Part shown: piece by piece, positions 59,920 to 64,000 of the stretch
How the letters are laid out: every line of letters starts with the position of its first letter
Numbering within the stretch: the stretch's first letter is position 1
NCBI RefSeq assembly: GCF_004765815.2
Contig: NZ_ML974127.1
Span: forward strand, 265,259-329,258
Origin: Halorussus salinus
Lineage (GTDB): Archaea; Halobacteriota; Halobacteria; Halobacteriales; Haladaptataceae
DNA length: 64,000 bases
Direction: 5' to 3'
Made by a program: the position numbers and the translations under genes
The notes under the pieces: model-generated
Told to the model about the DNA's origin: nothing
Seen by the model: the letters and a program-made list of their open reading frames with translations, nothing else
The model's database searches: none

Positions 59920-61368
59920 TTACTCCCGGACGCGTCGCCACGCGCCCGCCCCGACGAGCGCCGCGAGCGCCGCTCCGACACCGAATCCCGGCACCTCGCC
60001 GGAACCCCCGACATCGGAATCGGAGTCGGAACCGGATTCGGAGTCAGACCCGCGAGTCGTGGTCCCGCCAGCCAGCGCCGCCTGCTCGCTCGTCGCTCCG
60101 GCGGCCTCGGTCGTCAGCGACGGCGGGTCCTTCTGGGGCCTGTCGGTCCCGTCCTCTATCGGGAAGGTGTAGAGACCTCCTCTGCCGTTCGAACGCCGAC
60201 CCATGCTACTGGCGAGGAAGACGCCCTCGGTCGCGCGCTTGGCGGTCCAGAAGGAGGCCTCGTCGGGTTCGCGCCACCACGCCAACTGCTCGGGGTTCGC
60301 GGGGTCCGAGATGTCGTGTATCTTCACGCCGCCCTGATACCACGAGGAGAACAGGCGGTCGCCCACGATGTCGAAGTTGTGGGAGGTCGTCCACGTCCCG
60401 GCGTAGGCACCGGGCGACTTCGGCGGGGCGATGGTCGAGAGTCGCGTCGGGGCCGTCGCGTCGGAAACGTCCCACAGTTCGACGCCGCCCGGACGACCCT
60501 CGCCGTCTACCTGCCACGCCTCCTTGTTGATGCCCACCAGATTCCCGTCGTCGCTGGCCATCGCGTAGTGGTCGTTGCCCGGCAGTCGCAGGACCTGTCG
60601 GGCCTCCTCGGGAAGGTTTCGGAGTTCCTTCGGCGACCGACCGCCGATTCGGGAGACGAACTCCGGGCTGGCGGGGTCGCTCACGTCCACGAGATACGTT
60701 CCGGCGTCCCAGTGGGAGATGTACGCCCGGCCGTTCTGGACCCACACGTCGTGGACGGTCCAGAGGCTCGTGGGAACCTCGTCCCACGCCGCGTTTCGGT
60801 CGGCGGGCGACCAGCGACCGACCTCCTCGGGACTGTCGTCGCTCGCGTCTACTATCACGAGCGCGTTAGTCTCGCCCATGTTTCCCGTCAGGTAGACGAG
60901 ACCGTCCCGGAGGAAGCAGTTGTGAATCGGGAACTGGGTCTCGTGGAACGCGACCTGCTCGGGGTTCGTCGGGTCGCTCACGTCGAAGAGCGCGACCCCC
61001 TGCAACACCTCGCCCCGAATCGGGTTCGCGGGTCCGGCCGCGACCAGTCGGTCGCCCTCGACTTTCACGTCTTGGACCATCCGGAGCGGCCCGGTCTCGC
61101 GGCCCTCCTCCAGTCCGGTGCGCTCGGCGACGACCCGCGGGTCGCTGGGAACCTGTACGTCCACGACCGCGAAGCCGTCCATCTTTGCGACGTAAGCGAA
61201 GTCCCCGTCCGGGCCGGGCACTCCCTCTTTGGCGTTCGTTATCGAGACGCTCCCCAGTGGCCGGTAGGGACCCGGATGCGCCGTCGTCGTCTCGGCCGCG
61301 GAGCCGACTCCCACCGAAGCGAGCGCGACCGACCCGGACACCCCCCGCAGAAACTCGCGGCGATGCAT
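59920..61368 (-). CDS. LVIVD-repeat surface protein with Tat signal and PGF-CTERM tail
   Basis: A protein of 482 residues. It starts MHRREFLRGVSGSVALASVG, a twin-arginine signal. The body is a beta-propeller of LVIVD-type repeats (GFAVVDVQVPSDP, GVALFDVSDPTNPEQVAF, TYLVDVSDPASPEFV, VKIHDISDPANPEQLAW). A Ser/Asp/Gly linker is followed by PGFGVGAALAALVGAGAW and basic residues. That is the PGF-CTERM pattern, by which archaeosortase ArtA removes the tail and attaches a lipid. So the protein is exported folded and then anchored on the outer face. It resembles choice-of-anchor/LVIVD surface proteins of unknown ligand. It precedes the Fe-S carrier gene, but a functional link is doubtful. Confidence 0.85.
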   Translation of the reverse strand: MHRREFLRGVSGSVALASVGVGSAAETTTAHPGPYRPLGSVSITNAKEGVPGPDGDFAYVAKMDGFAVVDVQVPSDPRVVAERTGLEEGRETGPLRMVQDVKVEGDRLVAAGPANPIRGEVLQGVALFDVSDPTNPEQVAFHETQFPIHNCFLRDGLVYLTGNMGETNALVIVDASDDSPEEVGRWSPADRNAAWDEVPTSLWTVHDVWVQNGRAYISHWDAGTYLVDVSDPASPEFVSRIGGRSPKELRNLPEEARQVLRLPGNDHYAMASDDGNLVGINKEAWQVDGEGRPGGVELWDVSDATAPTRLSTIAPPKSPGAYAGTWTTSHNFDIVGDRLFSSWYQGGVKIHDISDPANPEQLAWWREPDEASFWTAKRATEGVFLASSMGRRSNGRGGLYTFPIEDGTDRPQKDPPSLTTEAAGATSEQAALAGGTTTRGSDSESGSDSDSDVGGSGEVPGFGVGAALAALVGAGAWRRVRE

Positions 61369-61410
61369 GGCCGTTCGAAAGGTCCACAGAAAGATAAATT
61401 GGGGGGCGTG

Positions 61411-62388
61411 TCAGGCGACCGTCCGCGACCGGTCGCCCGTCCCGCCCGTCATCGCGCTGGCGATGGCTCCCTTCAACACCACGTCGTCGCCGAGGTTCGT
61501 CAACTGCACGTCGGGGACGTTGTTGAACACGAGGTCCTCGATGCGCTCGCAGATGGGGTCCACGACTAGCTCCTCGTTTTCCAGTGCGACCGCGCCGCCG
61601 ACGTAGACCACCAGCGGGGCGTACGCCTGCGCGACGTTGGCGACCCCGAGCGCGTTCCAGTGGGCCACTTGGTCGATTACGTGGTCGGCGAAGTCGTCCT
61701 CGCCCGCCGCCGCGAACACGTCCACCGCCGAGAAGTCGGGGTCCGAAAGCGGGAGGTCGGTGTCGAGCGTGCCCGCGTCCTCCGCGAGCAACTTGGCGTA
61801 CTCGGGGATGTTGTTCCCCGAGCAGTACGCCTCCCAGTGGCCGTCGCGGCCACAGCCACAGGTGCGTCGGCCCTGCGGGTCCACGACCATGTGGCCGACC
61901 TCGCCCGCGTTGCCGTCCCACCCCGAGAGGACCTGTCCGTCCACGCAGACGCCAGCGCCGATGCCCGACGAGATGGTCAGGTACACCATGTCGTCGGGGT
62001 TGCGGTCGCTGTAGAACCGCTCGCCGATGACGCCCGCCACGGTGTCGTTGTGGAGGTAGACGCTGTCGCTGTCGATGAGTTGACCGACGGGACCGGTCAG
62101 CGGGATGCGGTCGATGGTGTCGGGCAGGTTCGCCGGGTTGTCGATCGCGCCCTCCGCCAGATCCAGCGGTCCGATGGAGCCGATGGCGGCGGCCCGAATC
62201 GCGGCCGGAGGGAGGTCCGCGGCCTCGCACGCCTCCCGAAGACACTCCAAGACCGCCTCCGTGACCGCGATGCCCGTGGGGCCGTTCGGGGTGTTCGCGC
62301 GGTGGACGCTCACCACGTCCCCCTCGTCGTCGGCGACTGCCGCCCTGACGTTCGTCGCGCCGAGGTCAACGCCCGCGTAGTACGCCAT
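61411..62388 (-). CDS. ROK-family sugar kinase (glucokinase-like)
   Basis: A protein of 325 residues. The ATP-binding phosphate-1 motif is VDLGATNVRAAV, the sugar-binding/catalytic segment is YLHNDTVAGVIGE with the catalytic Asp, and the ROK signature is GAGVCVDGQVLSGWDGNAGE. The zinc site reads HMVVDPQGRRTCGCGRDGHW: the His, two Cys and, at the third Cys position, His. This variation also occurs in other archaeal members. Glucose is the most likely substrate, by similarity to haloarchaeal glucokinases. A divergent promoter region (62389-62548), with AGTTAAGTGC on the minus strand, separates it from the next gene. Confidence 0.9.
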   Translation of the reverse strand: MAYYAGVDLGATNVRAAVADDEGDVVSVHRANTPNGPTGIAVTEAVLECLREACEAADLPPAAIRAAAIGSIGPLDLAEGAIDNPANLPDTIDRIPLTGPVGQLIDSDSVYLHNDTVAGVIGERFYSDRNPDDMVYLTISSGIGAGVCVDGQVLSGWDGNAGEVGHMVVDPQGRRTCGCGRDGHWEAYCSGNNIPEYAKLLAEDAGTLDTDLPLSDPDFSAVDVFAAAGEDDFADHVIDQVAHWNALGVANVAQAYAPLVVYVGGAVALENEELVVDPICERIEDLVFNNVPDVQLTNLGDDVVLKGAIASAMTGGTGDRSRTVA

Positions 62389-62548
62389 TCACCCGAGACG
62401 CACGGTCCGGTCGCACTTAACTACAAGCATTTACTCGCCGACGAGTATGACACTTCTTGCCGTACGAGGCCGCTCTGTCGGGGATTCGCTCGCGTTCCCG
62501 ACACGAATCTGCGATAGGCCTAACTGCTGTCGAGTGTTACCACAACTC

Positions 62549-63025
62549 ATGTCTTCCGATGCAGACGGTGGGCCGGACGCGAACGACCGGTCGGACCCGG
62601 CCGACGGTTCGGACTCGGCCGACCGGTCGAACTCGGCCGATGCCCCGGACGCGGACCTCACCGACGAGGAGATAGCCGCGCTCCACGAGGTCGAACTCGG
62701 CGTGGAGTGGTTGCACCGCGCGCACGGCCACCTCGTGCAGTTCCACCACGCGACCGGCCACGCGATGGACCACCTCGCCGAGGCCGAGGAGGGCCTGCGC
62801 GAGGCGGGGTACGACGACCTCGCCGACCGCCTGCGCGACGACCTCCTGCCCCGCGGCGTGGTCGGCGACACGTGGTCGTACGGCGTGTTGGAGGCGTTTC
62901 AGGACGGCCCGATGGCCGCCGTCGAGTCGTTCGGGACCGACGCCCGCGACGAGGTTGCCGACGGCGAGCGCCACGTCGCCGAGCGCCGACAGGAGCGCGA
63001 GTGGAAGGGCCGGTCCCGGAAGTGA
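62549..63025 (+). CDS. Conserved His-rich helical protein of unknown function
   Basis: A protein of 158 residues from the ATG at MSSDADGGPDANDRSD. The 34 codons upstream in frame overlap the divergent promoter and are rejected. The first 45 residues are an acidic disordered tail with degenerate SD/AD repeats. The rest is helical with a cluster of histidines (WLHRAHGHLVQFHHATGHAM) on what would be one helix, which might bind a metal or haem. A GDTWSYGVLEAFQDGP turn and a charged C-terminal helix follow. I do not recognise the family. It stands alone between the ROK kinase and the structured repeat. Confidence 0.7.
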   Translation: MSSDADGGPDANDRSDPADGSDSADRSNSADAPDADLTDEEIAALHEVELGVEWLHRAHGHLVQFHHATGHAMDHLAEAEEGLREAGYDDLADRLRDDLLPRGVVGDTWSYGVLEAFQDGPMAAVESFGTDARDEVADGERHVAERRQEREWKGRSRK

Positions 63026-63102
63026 GGCGTCTCGACCGCGCGAACGTCGGACTCCTCGTCCGACCACGAGGACGCGCTCGCTGACACGACTTCCTGTTTG
63101 GG

Positions 63103-63230
63103 TGGACTGAAAGGGGCCGCCCGCTCGCGTTTACGCTGGTCGTCTCTGCGGGCCACTATTCGGAGCGCCGAGCGAAGCGAGGCGAGAGAATATCCCGCAG
63201 AGCGACCGCGAGCGGGCGGGGGCTTTCGAG
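63103..63230. repeat. Structured intergenic element with nested inverted repeats
   Basis: The element begins TGGACTGAAAGGGGC. A 13-bp perfect inverted repeat (63117-63129 with 63207-63219) encloses a second 9-bp perfect one (63144-63152 with 63194-63202), and the end reads GGGGGCTTTCGAG. As RNA it would fold into one long branched hairpin. I recall similar TGAAAGGGG...CTTTCGAG elements downstream of genes in several haloarchaea, so it is probably a dispersed structural repeat. The remainder of 63026-63343 holds no gene. Confidence 0.6.
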
Positions 63231-63343
63231 AAGGAACCCGCTCCAGTGATATATTCGCACGAGAATAATCGGATTCCCGGCCAAAATCGTAACTCACCAC
63301 ACCTTCGACTATCGCCGACGGAAAACGAACCCGCTCGTTACAA

Positions 63344-63793
63344 TCAGTCCCCGCGGACGAAGGTCACGGGGCAGGGCGCGCTCAACATCACCTCTTGGGC
63401 CGTACTCCCGAAGACGGCCTTCCCGGTCGGCGAGCGCTTGCGACCGCCGACGACCACGCGGTCGGCGTTGACCTCGTTGGCGAGGTCCACGATGCTCTCG
63501 CCGTGTTCGCCGACGCGCCCGCGGACGGTGTACTCGACGCCCGCCTCGTCGAAGGCGTTCGTGAGTTCCCGGACCGTCGCGTGACGCGAGGCCACCTCGT
63601 CGGTGTCGATGTCGCCAGCGGGGTCGTAGTCGAGTTGACTGACCACGCCGTCGAACTCCTCGTCGGTGAACACGTGCGCGAGGACGACCTGCGCGCCAGT
63701 CGGGCTTGCGACATCTACGACCGCCTCGGCTAACTCCTCGGTGCGGTCGGCGTCGCCCGGCCCGACCGCCAGCAGGATAGTCTGTAATGCCAT
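63344..63793 (-). CDS. Universal stress protein (UspA family)
   Basis: A protein of 149 residues with one Usp domain. It starts MALQTILLAVGPGDADR. The ATP-binding motif near the C-terminus is GGRKRSPTGKAVFGSTAQEV, matching the G-x2-G-x9-G-(S/T) pattern, so nucleotide binding is likely. A TATA-like ATTAATATC (about 63815-63823, minus strand) precedes it and fits a short leader. It is cytosolic. The specific stress is not predictable. Confidence 0.93.
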   Translation of the reverse strand: MALQTILLAVGPGDADRTEELAEAVVDVASPTGAQVVLAHVFTDEEFDGVVSQLDYDPAGDIDTDEVASRHATVRELTNAFDEAGVEYTVRGRVGEHGESIVDLANEVNADRVVVGGRKRSPTGKAVFGSTAQEVMLSAPCPVTFVRGD

Positions 63794-64000
63794 ACCGACA
63801 ATTCCACGGTCCGGATATTAATGATATGCGGCCGTGGCGGTTTTTTGCGCCGCCTCGGTCCCCGCAGGCGGTCCTCCCGAGTCAGCGGTCCGAATCATGT
63901 CGAGGAATTGACTACCGCGGCGAGTCCGCCCGACGTTCGACGGGCGGCTTGAGGAATCTCGAACCACCCAAACAATTCTGTAGATATGTCTGACGCGCCT
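63794..64000. other. Intergenic right edge
   Basis: This holds the promoter of the UspA gene (about 63815-63823) and a T6 tract on the plus strand (63840-63845). I see no gene that I can support up to the window end. Whatever lies beyond is outside the sequence. Confidence 0.5.

Noticed and set aside
63787-63993. A 68-codon plus-strand frame at the right edge
   Set aside because: It runs across the UspA promoter and has no recognisable features. It is too short and compositionally mixed to support.

Overview
The window is chromosomal DNA from a haloarchaeon (class Halobacteria). The evidence is high GC, acidic proteins rich in Asp and Glu, split archaeal RNA polymerase genes (rpoH-B''-B'-A'-A''), an archaeal str-type cluster (NusA, uS12, uS7, EF-2, EF-1A, uS10), Tat signals on many secreted proteins, a PGF-CTERM tail and haloarchaea-specific DUF proteins. 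I do not assign a genus.

Region 1 (1-21.9 kb) is the most unusual part. On the minus strand lies a tightly packed, about 17.7 kb set of eleven genes: three different FtsZ/tubulin-like GTPases (one with an N-terminal C2H2-type zinc finger) interleaved with eight membrane, coiled-coil or secreted Ig-like proteins. Facing it on the plus strand are the end of an AAA+ ATPase gene and a translationally coupled cytosolic beta-propeller/Ig-like protein with a long Arg/Asp-rich disordered insert. Together they look like a multicomponent membrane-remodelling or envelope-linked cytoskeletal system, related in concept to the FtsZ-like families that Makarova and Koonin linked to membrane remodelling, but with its own composition.

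Region 2 (21.9-23.2 kb) carries two identical tRNA-Asp(GTC) genes in a duplicated unit. Each is followed by a 21-bp copy of its own 3' end, and between them is a PD-(D/E)XK homing-endonuclease-like gene broken by one in-frame stop codon.

Region 3 (23.2-50.9 kb) is the transcription/translation backbone: rpoH, rpoB'', rpoB', rpoA', rpoA'' (with a 492-residue LAGLIDADG intein), nusA, rps12, rps7, EF-2, EF-1A, rps10 and tRNA-Ala(CGC). Accessory genes interrupt it: a Tat protein coupled to a PQQ alcohol-dehydrogenase-like enzyme; a PQQ sugar dehydrogenase lipoprotein behind an iron-box-like operator; two DppB/DppC-type permeases without partners; a cupin; an HEXXH protein; and an AT-rich island with a Tat-exported, cysteine-rich, halocin-like precursor. 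An ACT-domain protein and homoserine dehydrogenase sit before EF-1A, and a rhomboid protease after uS10.

Region 4 (51-58 kb) is a three-gene AddAB-like DNA end-processing operon: an inactive-helicase AddB-like protein, a Cas4-like Fe-S protein with an altered catalytic residue, and a UvrD-family helicase-nuclease with intact motifs. Region 5 (58-64 kb) holds small conserved haloarchaeal genes (DUF7093-like, DUF5611-like, NifU C-terminal type), a Tat/PGF-CTERM LVIVD-repeat surface protein, a ROK sugar kinase, an unknown His-rich helical protein, a structured intergenic repeat and a UspA protein.
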